From Herbaspirillum sp. alder98 (GTDB taxonomy: Bacteria; Pseudomonadota; Gammaproteobacteria; Burkholderiales; Burkholderiaceae_D), in contig NZ_JAIUCY010000003.1 in NCBI RefSeq assembly GCF_020179755.1, forward strand, positions 62,001 through 126,000: a stretch of 64,000 nucleotides of DNA, read 5' to 3'. The position numbers were made by a program, and so were the translations under genes. Numbering within the stretch: position 1 is the first letter of the stretch; each line of letters starts with the position of its first letter. Positions 10,099 to 20,107 of the stretch are shown piece after piece. The notes under the pieces were generated by a model. That model ran no database searches. It was not told the DNA's origin and saw only the letters and a list, made by a program, of their open reading frames with translations.

Positions 10099-10182
10099 AT
10101 GTCTGCCCCCCCGGGATTGGCGCGTCGCCAGAAATGACGACTGCGCTGCAAGACACTAGCATTTCTCGTACCAACCGAAGTG

Positions 10183-12174
10183 TTATTTATTGAGCAAGCA
10201 TTTCTCTGCGCGCAAGATCTGTTCAGAAGTGCCACGCAACACTACGATGTCGCCGCCCATCAGGATGGTGTCGGCACCCAGCGTCAGGCGTTGCTTGCCC
10301 CGCCGCACCATCGCCACCCCGGTGCCGCATTGCGCCTCAAGGTCCAGCTCGCCCAGGGTGCGCCCGATGGCGCTGGCCCCCTCGATCAGCGTGATCGACT
10401 GCAATCGCACATTGGCGCCATCGTGACCGTCGTCACCGTCGGCCAGGCCATGGAAATAACCGCGCAGGGAAGCATAACGTTCGTCGCGTGCCTCCTGCAC
10501 CCGATGCACCACGCGGCGCAACGGCACGCCGAGCATGACCAGTGCATGCGAAGCCAGCATCAGGCTGCCTTCGAGCGATTCGGGTACCACCTCGGTGGCG
10601 CCGGCGGCCAGCAACTTGTCGAGGTCGGCGTCGTCGTAGCTGCGCACGATCACCGGCAGTTCCGGTTCCAGTTCGCTGACATGATGCAAGACCTTCAGCG
10701 CCGATGGCGTGCTGGCATAGGTCACCACCAGGGCGGCGGCGCGATGGATGCCCGCGGCGACCAGGCTTTCGCGACGGGCCGCATCGCCGTAGGAGACATT
10801 GGCGCCGCCGCTGCGCGCATCCTGCACCAGTTCGGGGTCTGTCTCGAGGGCGTGATAGGCGATCCCCTCTTCTTCCAGCAGGCGCGCCAGGCTTTGCCCG
10901 CTACGCCCGAAGCCGGCGATGATCACGTGCTTCTGGACCGCCATGGTGCGGGTGGCCAGTTGCGTCAACGCCAGCGATTGCAGCATCCACTCGTTGGCCG
11001 ACAGCTTCATGACGATGGCGTCGGACTTGGCCAGGATGAAGGGCGTGGCCAGCATCGACAACACCATCGCCGCCAGGATCACCTGGATCAGCAGCGGATC
11101 GATCAGGCTCAGGCCGCCGGCCTGGTTCAACAGCACGAAACCGAATTCGCCCGCCTGCGCCAGCCCCAGGCCGGTGCGCAAGGCCACGCCCGTGCCCGAT
11201 CCGAACAGCCTGGCCAGCGCCGCGATCAGGGCAAACTTGAGCAGCACCGGGCCGCACAGCAACAGCAGCACCAGGAACCAGTGGTCCAGTACCACGCGCA
11301 CGTTGAGCAGCATGCCGATGGTGATGAAGAACAGCCCCAGCAGCACGTCGCGAAAGGACTTGATGTCCTCTTCCACCTGATGCTTGTACTCGGTCTCCGA
11401 TATCAGCATGCCGGCGATGAAGGCGCCCAGCGCCAGCGACAGGCCAGCCTTTTCGGTGATCCATGCCGCGCCCAGCGTGATCAGCAGCAGGTTGAGCATG
11501 AACAGCTCCTGCGAACGCCGCTTGACCACGATGCTGAACCAGCCGCGCATGAGCTTGTGGCCAAAGAACAGCAGCAGCGCCAGTACCACCAGCGCCTTGC
11601 CCACCGCCCAGCCCAGCGTGACCATGATGTTGCCGGAATTGCTGGCCAGCGCCGGCACCACGATCAGCAGCGGCACCAGGGCCAGATCCTGGAACAGCAG
11701 CACCCCGAGAATGCGACGGCCGTGCTCGGTCTCGAGCTCGAGCCGTTCGGTGAGCAGCTTGGACACGATAGCAGTGGAAGACATGGTCAGCGCGCCGCCC
11801 AGGGCAAACGCGGCCTGCCAGCTGATGCTGGTCAGTTGCGGCAGGAAATAGGCGACCGACCAGCCGAACACCATGGTGGCGGCGATGGTGGTAACGACCT
11901 GCGCCATGCCCAGGCCGAACACGATGTGGCGCATCGCCGAGAGCTTGTTGAGCGAGAATTCGAGGCCGATCGAGAACATCAGGAACACCACGCCGAACTC
12001 GGCCAGGGCGTGGGTCGTCTCGTTGTCTTCGGCAAAACCGAGACCATGCGGGCCGATGACGATCCCCACCACCAGATAGCCCAGCATCGGCGGCAGATGC
12101 ATCATGCGAAAGGCAACCACCCCCAGCACCGCTGCGGCCAGCAGGAATAAGGTCAGTTCCAGTCCGGAAAACAT
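10183..12174 (-). CDS. Kef-type K+/H+ antiporter with RCK domain
   Basis: A monovalent cation:proton antiporter-2 family protein of 663 residues. The N-terminal half (about 1-390) forms some twelve membrane helices of the Na+/H+ exchanger fold. A cytoplasmic TrkA-N/RCK domain follows, with the nucleotide-binding motif GFGRSGQSLARLLEEEGI and acidic ETD at the end of the second strand, then a TrkA-C domain. By family it exports K+ (KefB/KefC-like) and is gated by a nucleotide or glutathione adducts. The ATG at 12174 starts directly at the first helix (MFSGLELTLFLL); the 55 upstream open codons are not credible. No KefF/KefG ancillary protein gene adjoins. Confidence 0.9.
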   Translation of the reverse strand: MFSGLELTLFLLAAAVLGVVAFRMMHLPPMLGYLVVGIVIGPHGLGFAEDNETTHALAEFGVVFLMFSIGLEFSLNKLSAMRHIVFGLGMAQVVTTIAATMVFGWSVAYFLPQLTSISWQAAFALGGALTMSSTAIVSKLLTERLELETEHGRRILGVLLFQDLALVPLLIVVPALASNSGNIMVTLGWAVGKALVVLALLLFFGHKLMRGWFSIVVKRRSQELFMLNLLLITLGAAWITEKAGLSLALGAFIAGMLISETEYKHQVEEDIKSFRDVLLGLFFITIGMLLNVRVVLDHWFLVLLLLCGPVLLKFALIAALARLFGSGTGVALRTGLGLAQAGEFGFVLLNQAGGLSLIDPLLIQVILAAMVLSMLATPFILAKSDAIVMKLSANEWMLQSLALTQLATRTMAVQKHVIIAGFGRSGQSLARLLEEEGIAYHALETDPELVQDARSGGANVSYGDAARRESLVAAGIHRAAALVVTYASTPSALKVLHHVSELEPELPVIVRSYDDADLDKLLAAGATEVVPESLEGSLMLASHALVMLGVPLRRVVHRVQEARDERYASLRGYFHGLADGDDGHDGANVRLQSITLIEGASAIGRTLGELDLEAQCGTGVAMVRRGKQRLTLGADTILMGGDIVVLRGTSEQILRAEKCLLNK

Positions 12175-12436
12175 GTGTGGATGATGGGCGGTAGATGGCG
12201 TTGGACTGAATGCGAAACAGCCACGCGAAAAACATGCCGGGAAGCAACGCGGCGATCGGCATTGACTAACAAATTCGGCGCCGCCCACCCGCGTGCCCAA
12301 GTTGGTGCGACTGTCTGTTGCGTGGATGCTGCACTGCACGCGGGCAACGCCCGCATTTGGTGCCTGCGCCCCGCCCCGCTTTGCGCACTTACATCTGGCA
12401 AGTTTTTTGCTTTGCTAATTCGTTTATACTTCGGTT

Positions 12437-13465
12437 ATGAGTGTAACCGATGATAAAACCACGTCTGCAACTTTTTCGGCCGCCGCCGCGCAACGCGCGC
12501 TCGAGCTGGCGCGCCAGACCCTGCAGATCGAAGCCGACGCCATCCTGGCGCTGAAGAACCGCATCACCGACGATAGCGCCGAGCCACTCGCGCGCGCCGT
12601 GCATTTATTGCTATCCTGCCAAGGCCGCACCGTCGTTTCCGGCATTGGCAAGTCCGGCCATGTGGGCCGCAAGATCTCCGCCACGCTGGCCTCCACCGGC
12701 ACCCCTTCGCTGTTCATGCACCCGGCCGAAGCCGCGCACGGCGACCTCGGCATGGTGACCCCGCGCGACGCCCTCATCGTCATCTCCAACTCTGGCGAAA
12801 CGGCCGAATTGCTGGCCATCGTTCCCATCGTCAAGCGCATGGGCACGGTCATCATCGCCATGACCGGCAATGACGAGTCGAGCCTGGCGCAACTGGCCAA
12901 CGTGCACCTGAACGTAGGAGTCGCCAAGGAAGCCTGTACGCTGAACCTGGCGCCGACGGCCAGCACCACCGCCACGCTGGCCATGGGCGACGCCCTGGCC
13001 GTGTCGCTGCTGGATGCACGCGGCTTCCAGGAAGAAGACTTTGCGCGCTCCCATCCTGGCGGCGCCCTGGGCCGTCGCCTGCTGACCCATGTGCGCGATG
13101 TGATGCGCAGCGGCGAGGCCGTGCCGGCCGTGCGCCCTGACGTGTCGCTGTCGCAGGCACTGATGGAAATCACCCGCAAGGGCATGGCCATGACGGCCGT
13201 GGTCGACGACCTGCAGCGCCCGATCGGCGTGTTCACCGATGGCGACTTGCGGCGCCTGCTGGAACGCGGCCAGGACTTCACCCGCTTCTCGATTGCCGAT
13301 GTGATGCATGCCAATCCGCGTACCGTGAACCAGGACCAGCTGGCCGTCGACGCGGTGCAGCTCATGGAAGAGTTCCGCATCAACCAGTTGCTGGTCACCG
13401 ATGCGCAGGGCAAGCTCACCGGCGCGCTGCATATTCACGACTTGACGCGCGCCAAGGTGATCTGA
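12437..13465 (+). CDS. kdsD: arabinose-5-phosphate isomerase
   Basis: It converts ribulose 5-phosphate to arabinose 5-phosphate, the first step to KDO for the LPS core. The 342-residue protein has an N-terminal SIS sugar-isomerase domain (about 45-190, with GIGKSGHVGRKISATLASTG and HPAEAAHGDLGM) and two C-terminal CBS domains, the KdsD/KpsF arrangement. It begins the block kdsD-kdsC-lptC-lptA-lptB-rpoN-hpf, all on one strand. A TATACT at 12425-12430 lies only seven bases before the ATG, so a leaderless transcript is conceivable, although no good -35 accompanies it. Confidence 0.96.
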   Translation: MSVTDDKTTSATFSAAAAQRALELARQTLQIEADAILALKNRITDDSAEPLARAVHLLLSCQGRTVVSGIGKSGHVGRKISATLASTGTPSLFMHPAEAAHGDLGMVTPRDALIVISNSGETAELLAIVPIVKRMGTVIIAMTGNDESSLAQLANVHLNVGVAKEACTLNLAPTASTTATLAMGDALAVSLLDARGFQEEDFARSHPGGALGRRLLTHVRDVMRSGEAVPAVRPDVSLSQALMEITRKGMAMTAVVDDLQRPIGVFTDGDLRRLLERGQDFTRFSIADVMHANPRTVNQDQLAVDAVQLMEEFRINQLLVTDAQGKLTGALHIHDLTRAKVI

Positions 13466-13467
13466 TC

Positions 13468-14016
13468 ATGTCGGACTTCGCCGCCAGCTTCACGCCAGAT
13501 GTGCTCGCCAAGGCCGCCACCACGCGCCTGATGATCTTCGACGTCGACGGTGTCCTGACCGATGGCGGGCTGTTCTATGGCGAAGACGGCGAAGCATTCA
13601 AGCGCTTCAATGCGCTCGACGGCCACGGCATCAAGATGCTGCAACAATCGGGCGTGGCCACCGCCATCATTACCGCACGACAGTCGGCCTTCGTGGTGCG
13701 GCGCGCGCGCGATCTCGGCATCGCCCATGTATTCCAGGGCATCCACGACAAGCGCCAGGCATTCGAGCAACTGCTGCAACAGACCAGCCTGCAGGCGGCG
13801 CAATGCGGCTACCTGGGCGACGACGTGATCGATCTGCCGGTATTTACCCGGGTCGGCTTCAAGGCCTGCGTGGCCAACGGCCATCGCGAGGTCAAGCTGC
13901 GCGCCGACTACGTCACCACTGCCACCGGCGGCAATGGCGCCGCGCGCGAGGTGTGCGACCTGGTGCTGGCAGCGCAAGGCAACTACGAGGCGGCGCTGGC
14001 GCCGTACCTGGCATGA
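13468..14016 (+). CDS. kdsC: 3-deoxy-D-manno-octulosonate 8-phosphate phosphatase
   Basis: A HAD-family phosphatase of 182 residues that releases KDO from KDO-8-phosphate. The nucleophile motif DVDGVLTDG is at 25-33, the acidic third motif is YLGDDVIDLPV, and the protein is short and capless as usual for the tetrameric KdsC. Its start lies two bases after the kdsD stop and its stop overlaps the lptC start (ATGA), so translation of the three genes is probably coupled. Confidence 0.97.
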   Translation: MSDFAASFTPDVLAKAATTRLMIFDVDGVLTDGGLFYGEDGEAFKRFNALDGHGIKMLQQSGVATAIITARQSAFVVRRARDLGIAHVFQGIHDKRQAFEQLLQQTSLQAAQCGYLGDDVIDLPVFTRVGFKACVANGHREVKLRADYVTTATGGNGAAREVCDLVLAAQGNYEAALAPYLA

Positions 14017-14621
14017 GCAATCACAGCGGCGAACGTGCAGCGCAACGCATTCGGCTGGGTGTGATTCTGGTGGTGCTGATCGCGCTGGCGCTGGGCAGCT
14101 TCTGGGTGCTGCAGACGCTGCGCCGCAATGGCGACCAGACGCCGGTGGAGCGCCCACGCGGCAAGCCTGATTACTATCTCGAGAACTTCAACTACGTGAA
14201 GATGGCGATCAATGGCCTGCCGCGTTATGACGTCTCGGGCGTAAAGATGGTGCATTACCCCATCGACGACTCGTTCGAAATCACCAAGCCGGTGGTGCAC
14301 AGCCTGGATGCCGCCCGCCCGCCGATGGAGCTGTACTCGGATACGGCCCGCGTGACCGACGACCAGACCCGGATCCACATGTATGGCAATGCCAATGCGA
14401 TCCGCGGCGCGGTCAAGGGAAACTCGCCCATGCACCTGGTTTCGGAATACCTGTTACTGCTGCCCGACGACGAAATCGTCAAGACCGACAAGCCGGTTGC
14501 AATGACGATGGGCACCACCAGATTGAATGGTGTGGGCATGATTGCCAACAACGCCACCCAGGAAGTCCAGTTACTGGGCAACGTACGCGGGCATTACGAA
14601 CCGACCACCAAGAAACGCTGA
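14013..14621 (+). CDS. lptC: LPS export ABC transporter periplasmic protein
   Basis: LptC is the inner-membrane-anchored bridge that receives LPS from LptB2FG and passes it to LptA. The 202-residue protein has one N-terminal membrane helix (about 15-35, LGVILVVLIALALGSFWVL) and a periplasmic beta-jellyroll domain. Sequence similarity within the family is low, so the call relies on topology and position between kdsC and lptA. The start is fixed by the ATGA overlap with kdsC. Confidence 0.93.
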   Translation: MSNHSGERAAQRIRLGVILVVLIALALGSFWVLQTLRRNGDQTPVERPRGKPDYYLENFNYVKMAINGLPRYDVSGVKMVHYPIDDSFEITKPVVHSLDAARPPMELYSDTARVTDDQTRIHMYGNANAIRGAVKGNSPMHLVSEYLLLLPDDEIVKTDKPVAMTMGTTRLNGVGMIANNATQEVQLLGNVRGHYEPTTKKR

Positions 14622-14691
14622 GTCATTGCACCCTGAACTCCGCCCCGACCTCAGACCCTGGCCACAAGCCCCAAGTCCGCTAATTAAATCT

Positions 14692-15276
14692 ATGAAACCT
14701 TCCTCATTGCTCCCCTGGTTGCTGCTGCTGGCAGTGTGCGGCGTTGCCCGTGCCGAGAAGGCCGACACCACCAAGCCGACCAATATCGAAGCCGACCAGA
14801 TGGTGTATGACGATGTGCGTCAGGTGAAGACCTTCACCGGCAACGTGGTGCTCACCCGTGGCACGCTGTTGATCAAGGCCGGCCGCGTGGTGCTGACCAC
14901 TGACCAGTACGGCTACGAATACGCAGTGCTGTATGCCGCGCCTGGCGCGCTGGCGAGCTTCCGGCAGAAGCGCGATGGCGGCCCGGACCTGTGGATCGAA
15001 GGCCAGGCCGAACGCATCGAATATGCCGAGCAGACCGAGATTTCGAAGCTGTTCAATCGGGCCCATATCCAGCGCATGGATGGCAAGCGCATCACAGACG
15101 AAGTCAATGGCGAGTTCATCTCGTATGACAGCCGAGCCGAGTTCTATTCGGTCAACAACAGCGCTTCGGGCCAGAGCAAGCCCGGCGCCGGACGCATCAC
15201 CGCGGTGATCCAGCCCAAGGTGGCTCCGGTCGATGCGCCGGCCGCGCCGGCAACACCTGCCGGAAAGGGTCAGTGA
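14692..15276 (+). CDS. lptA: LPS transport periplasmic protein
   Basis: LptA forms the periplasmic bridge carrying LPS to the outer membrane. The 194-residue precursor has a signal peptide ([12 protein letters not shown], cleavage near residue 23) followed by the OstA-like jellyroll: [28 protein letters not shown] and INA-type repeats. The C-terminus is Pro/Ala-rich. The ATG at 14692 starts the signal peptide. The stop lies one base before the lptB ATG. Confidence 0.95.
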   Translation: MKPSSLLPWLLLLAVCGVARAEKADTTKPTNIEADQMVYDDVRQVKTFTGNVVLTRGTLLIKAGRVVLTTDQYGYEYAVLYAAPGALASFRQKRDGGPDLWIEGQAERIEYAEQTEISKLFNRAHIQRMDGKRITDEVNGEFISYDSRAEFYSVNNSASGQSKPGAGRITAVIQPKVAPVDAPAAPATPAGKGQ

Positions 15277-15277
15277 C

Positions 15278-16018
15278 ATGACAAGTTCGCTGGTCGTAAA
15301 GGGCCTGAAGAAAAGTTATGGCGCACGCCAGGTCGTGCGTGACGTCTCGCTGCAGGTCAACAGCGGCGAAGTGGTCGGTCTGCTGGGCCCCAACGGCGCC
15401 GGCAAGACCACCTCGTTCTACATGATCGTGGGACTGGTGCCGTCCGATGGCGGCGAGATCGACCTGGATGACGCGGCCATCTCGCGCCTGCCGATTCACG
15501 AGCGCGCCACGCTGGGCCTGTCCTACCTGCCGCAGGAAGCGTCGGTATTTCGCAAGCTCAGCGTCGAGGACAACATTCGCGCGGTGCTCGAGCTGCGCCG
15601 CGAGAACGGCAAGTCGCTGCCGCGAGACGAGATCGAGGCGCGCCTCAACAACCTGCTGCACGAACTGCAGATCGAAAAGCTGCGCGACAGCCAGGCGCTG
15701 TCATTGTCGGGCGGCGAACGCCGGCGGGTCGAGATCGCCCGCGCCCTGGCTACCGATCCGCGCTTCGTGCTGCTGGATGAACCGTTTGCCGGCATCGACC
15801 CGATTGCGGTCATCGAGATCCAGCGCATCGTGCGCTTCCTGAAAGAGCGCGGCATCGGCGTGCTGATCACCGACCACAACGTGCGCGAAACACTCGGCAT
15901 CTGCGACCGCGCCTACATCATCAACCAGGGCACCGTGTTGGCCAGCGGCAGTCCGGACGAGATCATCGCCAACGAATCGGTGCGACGCGTCTACCTGGGC
16001 GAACATTTCCGCATGTAA
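15278..16018 (+). CDS. lptB: LPS export ABC transporter ATP-binding protein
   Basis: The cytoplasmic ATPase that powers LPS extraction with LptFG. The 246-residue protein has Walker A GPNGAGKT at 37-44, the [15 protein letters not shown] signature, Walker [12 protein letters not shown] and the switch His in [11 protein letters not shown]. The start at 15278 follows the lptA stop by one base (TGACATG). The lptFG permease genes are not in the window, which is normal. Confidence 0.97.
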   Translation: MTSSLVVKGLKKSYGARQVVRDVSLQVNSGEVVGLLGPNGAGKTTSFYMIVGLVPSDGGEIDLDDAAISRLPIHERATLGLSYLPQEASVFRKLSVEDNIRAVLELRRENGKSLPRDEIEARLNNLLHELQIEKLRDSQALSLSGGERRRVEIARALATDPRFVLLDEPFAGIDPIAVIEIQRIVRFLKERGIGVLITDHNVRETLGICDRAYIINQGTVLASGSPDEIIANESVRRVYLGEHFRM

Positions 16019-16048
16019 CGTCGCAGTCAGGCGAACTCCGAAAGACTA

Positions 16049-17542
16049 ATGAAACAATCGCTCCAGCTTCGCACATCGCAACACCTCGCATTGACGCCGC
16101 AGCTGCAGCAGTCGATCAGATTGTTGCAACTGTCGACGCTGGAGTTGCACCAGGAACTCGAGCAGATCCTGTCGGATAACCCGTTACTCGAACGCCTCGA
16201 CGATGCCTTGGACAATTCGGTGCGACTGCTGGCCGATGGCGCCATCAATTCCACCCAGTCCAGCGGCATCGCCGAACCCGGCGCCGAACAACAGGCCGAA
16301 GCGGCGGCCCCCGCCAGCGACGGCGAAGCCAGTCTCGAATTCCAGGACAACAACCAGAGCGAAGCAGGCGTTTCCGGCGAATCGGAATGGAGCTTCGATG
16401 ACGTCGCGCGCAACGGCAAGTCGGCCGACGACGACGACTCGCGCCCGCAACTCGAAGCGCACGAGATCACACTGCGAGAGCATCTGCTGGAACAGATAAG
16501 GGTGACCGCACGCACCGTGCGCGACCGCGCCCTGCTCGAACTCCTGGCCGATGCGCTGGACGAAAGCGGCTATCTCGAAGAACCGCTGGAAGATATCCTC
16601 GCGCGGCTGCCGGAAGAAGTCGGGGTCGACCTCGAAGAGCTGTCGATCGCGCTCAAGCTGCTGCAGAGCCTGGACCCGGCCGGCGTCGGCGCGCGCACGG
16701 CCAGCGAATGCCTGGCGCTGCAGATCCGGCGCATGCCCAAGGTAGCGTTCGTCACACGCAGGCTGGCCCTGCGCATCGTCGAGGAATGCCTGCCCCTGTT
16801 TGCCCAGCGCGACTTCAACAAGATCAAGAAAGCACTCGACTGCGACGACGAGGACCTGCGCGAGGCGCAGGTGATCATCCGCCAATGCCGCCCGCATCCG
16901 GGTGCCGAATTCGCGCGTGACGCCTCCGACTATGTGGTGCCGGACGTGATCGTCAAGCAGACCAAGAACGGCTGGCAGGTGTTGCTCAACCATGACGTCA
17001 TGCCCAAGCTGCGCGTCAATGCGATGTATGCGAGCGCCTTGAAGCAATCCAAAGGCGAAGTTTCGCTCACTTCCCAGTTGCAGGAGGCGAAGTGGCTCAT
17101 CAAAAACATGCGGCAACGTTTCGATACAATTTTGCGAGTCGCGCAGGCTATTGTCGAACGTCAAAGAAACTTCTTTTCGCATGGTGCGGTGGCGATGCGC
17201 CCCCTTGTACTGCGCGAAATTGCTGATACACTGGGTTTACACGAGAGCACCATTTCTCGGGTGACAACTCAAAAATACATGCTCACTCCGCATGGCATGT
17301 TCGAGTTGAAATACTTCTTCGGCAGTCACGTCGCGACCGAAACAGGAGGAGAAGCTTCCTCCACCGCGATCCGGGCGCTGATCAAACAATTGATAGGAGC
17401 CGAGAACCCGCAGACACCACTTTCCGATAGCAAGATTGCGGATATGCTGGCGGAACAAGGCATGGTGGTGGCGCGACGCACAGTCGCAAAATACCGTGAA
17501 GTGCTGAAGATCCCCCCAGTCAACCTCCGTAAGTCCCTCTAA
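16049..17542 (+). CDS. rpoN: RNA polymerase sigma-54 factor
   Basis: Sigma-54 directs polymerase to -24/-12 promoters and requires AAA+ activators. The 497-residue protein has the Gln/Leu-rich activator-contacting region I (starting [22 protein letters not shown]), an acidic region II at about 50-135, the core-binding domain, and a C-terminal domain. That domain contains the RpoN box [10 protein letters not shown] (about 475-484), which reads the -24 element. It follows lptB with a 30-bp gap and precedes hpf, the conserved proteobacterial neighbourhood. Confidence 0.98.
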   Translation: MKQSLQLRTSQHLALTPQLQQSIRLLQLSTLELHQELEQILSDNPLLERLDDALDNSVRLLADGAINSTQSSGIAEPGAEQQAEAAAPASDGEASLEFQDNNQSEAGVSGESEWSFDDVARNGKSADDDDSRPQLEAHEITLREHLLEQIRVTARTVRDRALLELLADALDESGYLEEPLEDILARLPEEVGVDLEELSIALKLLQSLDPAGVGARTASECLALQIRRMPKVAFVTRRLALRIVEECLPLFAQRDFNKIKKALDCDDEDLREAQVIIRQCRPHPGAEFARDASDYVVPDVIVKQTKNGWQVLLNHDVMPKLRVNAMYASALKQSKGEVSLTSQLQEAKWLIKNMRQRFDTILRVAQAIVERQRNFFSHGAVAMRPLVLREIADTLGLHESTISRVTTQKYMLTPHGMFELKYFFGSHVATETGGEASSTAIRALIKQLIGAENPQTPLSDSKIADMLAEQGMVVARRTVAKYREVLKIPPVNLRKSL

Positions 17543-17684
17543 GTTTTTTCTGTTGCATCTTTTGTAATTTCAAGCCGTCGCTGTGTTCAGGCAGATCCAA
17601 TGCCACCTGACCACGAACGCTGTGCTCTCCGGTGTATTGGACGAGATGCACGAACCTCCAGTGACTTCACGATAGGAGAGTTGT

Positions 17685-18077
17685 ATGAATCTGACCATTA
17701 GTGGACACCACCTCGAACTGACGCCCGCCATTCGCGAGTATGTGCAAAGCAAGCTGGCACGCATCAAGCGGCATTTCGACAATGTCATCGACGTCAGCGT
17801 CATCCTGAGCGTAGATAAACTTACAGAAAAAGAAAAAAGGCAGAAAGCGGAAATCAATGTGCACGTCAAGGGCAAGGACCTGCATGCAGAAAGCATCGCC
17901 CACGACCTGTATGCGGCCATCGATGGTTTGATCGACAAGCTCGATCGCCAGGTAATCAAGCACAAGGACCGTTTGCAGAATCACCATTCGGACGCCAAGC
18001 GTCTCACCGGCGAGAGCGAAACCGACGCTGACATCGCCGATGCGGAAGACCCGCAGAGCACGGCCGTGGCAACGTGA
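17685..18077 (+). CDS. hpf: ribosome hibernation promoting factor, short form
   Basis: It binds the 30S decoding centre in stationary phase and promotes 100S dimers. The 130-residue protein has the S30AE domain at about 1-100 ([20 protein letters not shown], then [27 protein letters not shown]) and a short hydrophilic tail. It lacks the extra C-terminal domain of long HPF. An AGGAGAG ribosome site precedes the ATG. It lies 142 bp after rpoN, so it may have its own promoter. Confidence 0.95.
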   Translation: MNLTISGHHLELTPAIREYVQSKLARIKRHFDNVIDVSVILSVDKLTEKEKRQKAEINVHVKGKDLHAESIAHDLYAAIDGLIDKLDRQVIKHKDRLQNHHSDAKRLTGESETDADIADAEDPQSTAVAT

Positions 18078-18113
18078 TGCCATTGCGGAAATAATTTCCC
18101 CCCATCAATGACG

Positions 18114-18137
18114 AAAGGGCGCGCAAGCGCCCTTTTT
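18114..18137 (+). terminator. Rho-independent terminator after hpf
   Basis: A GGGCGC/GCGCCC stem closed by a GCAA tetraloop, extended by AAA/TTT and followed by TTTTT. It ends the kdsD-to-hpf transcription block. Confidence 0.85.
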
Positions 18138-18256
18138 GGTTTTTCAAGCGGGACGGAAACAATATTCAGCAGGGCAACAACACTGCGCGCATTCCAAACG
18201 CGAATCCCGGCTTTTTCATATAATGGCGGCAATCACCATTTTTTAAGGCAAATGCC

Positions 18257-18568
18257 ATGAGCGACGTTCAAACCTGGATCAAAGACACCGTTACCCAAAA
18301 CCCTGTGGTGCTGTTCATGAAGGGCACGGCGCAGTTCCCGCAATGCGGCTTCTCGGGCAAGGCAATCCAGCTGCTCAAGGCCAGCGGCGCCGAGAACATC
18401 GTCACCGTCAATGTGCTGGAAAGCCCGGACGTGCGCCAGGGCATCAAGGAATACTCCAACTGGCCGACCATCCCTCAGTTGTATGTCAACGGCGAATTCA
18501 TCGGCGGCTCCGACATCCTCAACGAAATGTATGCTGCCGGTGAACTGCAAACCCTGATCAAGGGCTAA
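18257..18568 (+). CDS. grxD: monothiol glutaredoxin (Grx4 type)
   Basis: A 103-residue CGFS-type glutaredoxin that carries or transfers Fe-S clusters, usually with BolA partners. CGFS is at 30-33 with Lys22 upstream (MKGTAQFPQCGFS). WPTIPQLYVNGEFIGGSDI is the conserved glutathione-binding part. It is followed nine bases later by ubiX. A BolA-family gene is present at 56219-56455 in this window, a plausible partner. Confidence 0.96.
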   Translation: MSDVQTWIKDTVTQNPVVLFMKGTAQFPQCGFSGKAIQLLKASGAENIVTVNVLESPDVRQGIKEYSNWPTIPQLYVNGEFIGGSDILNEMYAAGELQTLIKG

Positions 18569-18577
18569 GCGATCCAC

Positions 18578-19156
18578 ATGCCGCGCCAGCGCCTGATCAT
18601 CGCCATCACGGGCGCCACCGGTGCGGCTTATGGCGTACGCCTGCTGCAGCACCTGCGGCAATCCGACCAGGTCGAAACGCACCTGCTGATCTCGGATGCG
18701 GGCGTACTCAATATCCATCAGGAACTCGATCTCGGTCGCCGCGACGTCGAGGCATTGGCCGATGTGGTGCACAACGTGCGCGATGTCGGCGCCTCGATCG
18801 CCAGCGGTTCGTTTGCGTCCTGCGGCATGGTGGTCGCGCCCTGTTCGATGAAGACCCTGGCTGCGGTCGCCCATGGCCTGTCCGACAACCTGATCACGCG
18901 CGCCGCCGATGTGGTGCTCAAGGAACGCCGTCGGCTGGTGCTGATGGTGCGCGAGACGCCATTCAACCTGGCGCATCTGCGCAACATGACTGCCGTCACC
19001 GAAATGGGCGGCGTGATCTTTCCGCCGCTACCGGGCTTTTATCAACGCCCGCAGTCGATCGAAGAAATGATCGACCATACCCTGGGCCGCGTGCTGGACC
19101 TGTTCGGCATCACCCACGCGCTCACGCCCGAATGGCTCGGCATGAAAGCGGGCTGA
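18578..19156 (+). CDS. ubiX: flavin prenyltransferase
   Basis: UbiX makes prenylated FMN, the cofactor of the ubiquinone-pathway decarboxylase UbiD. The 192-residue protein starts with the Rossmann segment ITGATGAAYGVRLLQ and contains ASGSF, APCSMKTLAAVAHG and the PRE-like MVRETPFNLAHLRNM loop typical of the family. It is probably co-transcribed with grxD. Confidence 0.95.
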   Translation: MPRQRLIIAITGATGAAYGVRLLQHLRQSDQVETHLLISDAGVLNIHQELDLGRRDVEALADVVHNVRDVGASIASGSFASCGMVVAPCSMKTLAAVAHGLSDNLITRAADVVLKERRRLVLMVRETPFNLAHLRNMTAVTEMGGVIFPPLPGFYQRPQSIEEMIDHTLGRVLDLFGITHALTPEWLGMKAG

Positions 19157-19164
19157 CCCAAAAA

Positions 19165-19203
19165 GAAAAACGCGCCGGGCTTGCTGCCGGCGCGTTTTTT
19201 TAT
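19165..19203. terminator. bidirectional terminator between ubiX and the SDR gene
   Basis: An ACGCGCCGG/CCGGCGCGT stem with an eight-base loop, flanked by an A-run on the left and a T-run on the right. It can stop both the plus-strand ubiX transcript and the convergent minus-strand SDR transcript. Confidence 0.85.
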
Positions 19204-19212
19204 TGCAGTCGA

Positions 19213-19971
19213 TCAACCGCGACCGATGTACGGCATCTTGGTCGCCATCACCGTCATGAACTGCACGTTGGCGTCCAGCGGCAGGCTGTCCATGTAGATG
19301 ATGGCCTTCGCGACGTGCCCGGCGTCCATGGTCGGCTCGACCTTGGTCGAGCCATCGGCCTGCAGCGTCCCCTTCTTCATCAGCGTGGTCATGTCGGTCG
19401 AGGCGTTGCCGATATCGATCTGGCCGCAGGCGATATCGTACTGGCGACCATCCAGCGAAGTGGCCTTGGTCAGGCCGGTAACGGCGTGCTTGGTGGCCGT
19501 ATAGGATGCCGAGAACGGACGCGGCGCATGGGCCGAGATCGAACCGTTGTTGATGATGCGCCCACCGCGTGGCGACTGCGCCTTCATCACCCGGAACGCT
19601 TCCTGGGTACACAGGAACACACCGGTCAGGTTGATATCGACGGCCGACTTCCATTGCTCCACGCTCAACTCTTCCAGCGACACCGGCGGCGCGAAGATTC
19701 CAGCGTTGTTGAACAGCAGATCGAGTCGACCGAAACGCTCGACAGCCTTGGCAAACAGATTCTTCACCGAACTCGCATCGGCGACGTCGGCCGACACCGT
19801 GAGCGCGTTGGCGCCGGCTTCGCCGGCCAGCTTCACGGTGTCGTCCAGCGCATCCTGGCGACGACCGGCCAGGACCACGCCATAACCTTCGCCCAGCAGC
19901 GCCAGGGAAATCTGCCGCCCGATGCCGGAACCCGCGCCGGTCACCAGTGCAATACGTTTCGGTGCTGCCAT
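19213..19971 (-). CDS. SDR family oxidoreductase
   Basis: A classical short-chain dehydrogenase/reductase of 252 residues. It has the cofactor motif TGAGSGIG at 11-18, NNAG (LLFNNAGIF), and the catalytic YxxxK (SYTATKHAV) with an upstream Ser. The Arg after the glycine motif suggests an NADP(H) preference. The substrate is not predictable. I chose the ATG at 19971 because AGGAG lies nine bases upstream; the frame is open ten codons further. It lies downstream of the E1 gene in the same direction, separated from it by a hairpin (20004-20049). Confidence 0.85.
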   Translation of the reverse strand: MAAPKRIALVTGAGSGIGRQISLALLGEGYGVVLAGRRQDALDDTVKLAGEAGANALTVSADVADASSVKNLFAKAVERFGRLDLLFNNAGIFAPPVSLEELSVEQWKSAVDINLTGVFLCTQEAFRVMKAQSPRGGRIINNGSISAHAPRPFSASYTATKHAVTGLTKATSLDGRQYDIACGQIDIGNASTDMTTLMKKGTLQADGSTKVEPTMDAGHVAKAIIYMDSLPLDANVQFMTVMATKMPYIGRG

Positions 19972-20003
19972 CGTGTCTACTCCTGTGATCTTGTTAGCCA
20001 ATG

Positions 20004-20049
20004 AAAGAAGCCGCTGTGGACAAGTTCAATTGCCCACAGCGGCTTTCAC
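20004..20049 (-). terminator. hairpin terminator after the E1 gene
   Basis: A 12-bp perfect stem (AAGCCGCTGTGG, 20008-20019, with 20034-20045). On the minus strand it is followed by a weak pyrimidine-rich run CTTCTTTC. It probably ends the E1 transcript before the SDR gene. Confidence 0.65.
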
Positions 20050-20107
20050 TATAACAAACGCATCGGCCGGCTCGGATGAGAGATTTTCAATCCCGGCCGC
20101 GTCCCGC

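Noticed and set aside
10180-12150. A 656-codon open frame antisense to the antiporter gene
   Set aside because: Very rich in Gln, His and Arg with no motif; a shadow of the Kef-type gene.
12425-12436. TATACT close to the kdsD start as a leaderless promoter
   Set aside because: No acceptable -35 element at a suitable distance; mentioned only in the kdsD entry.
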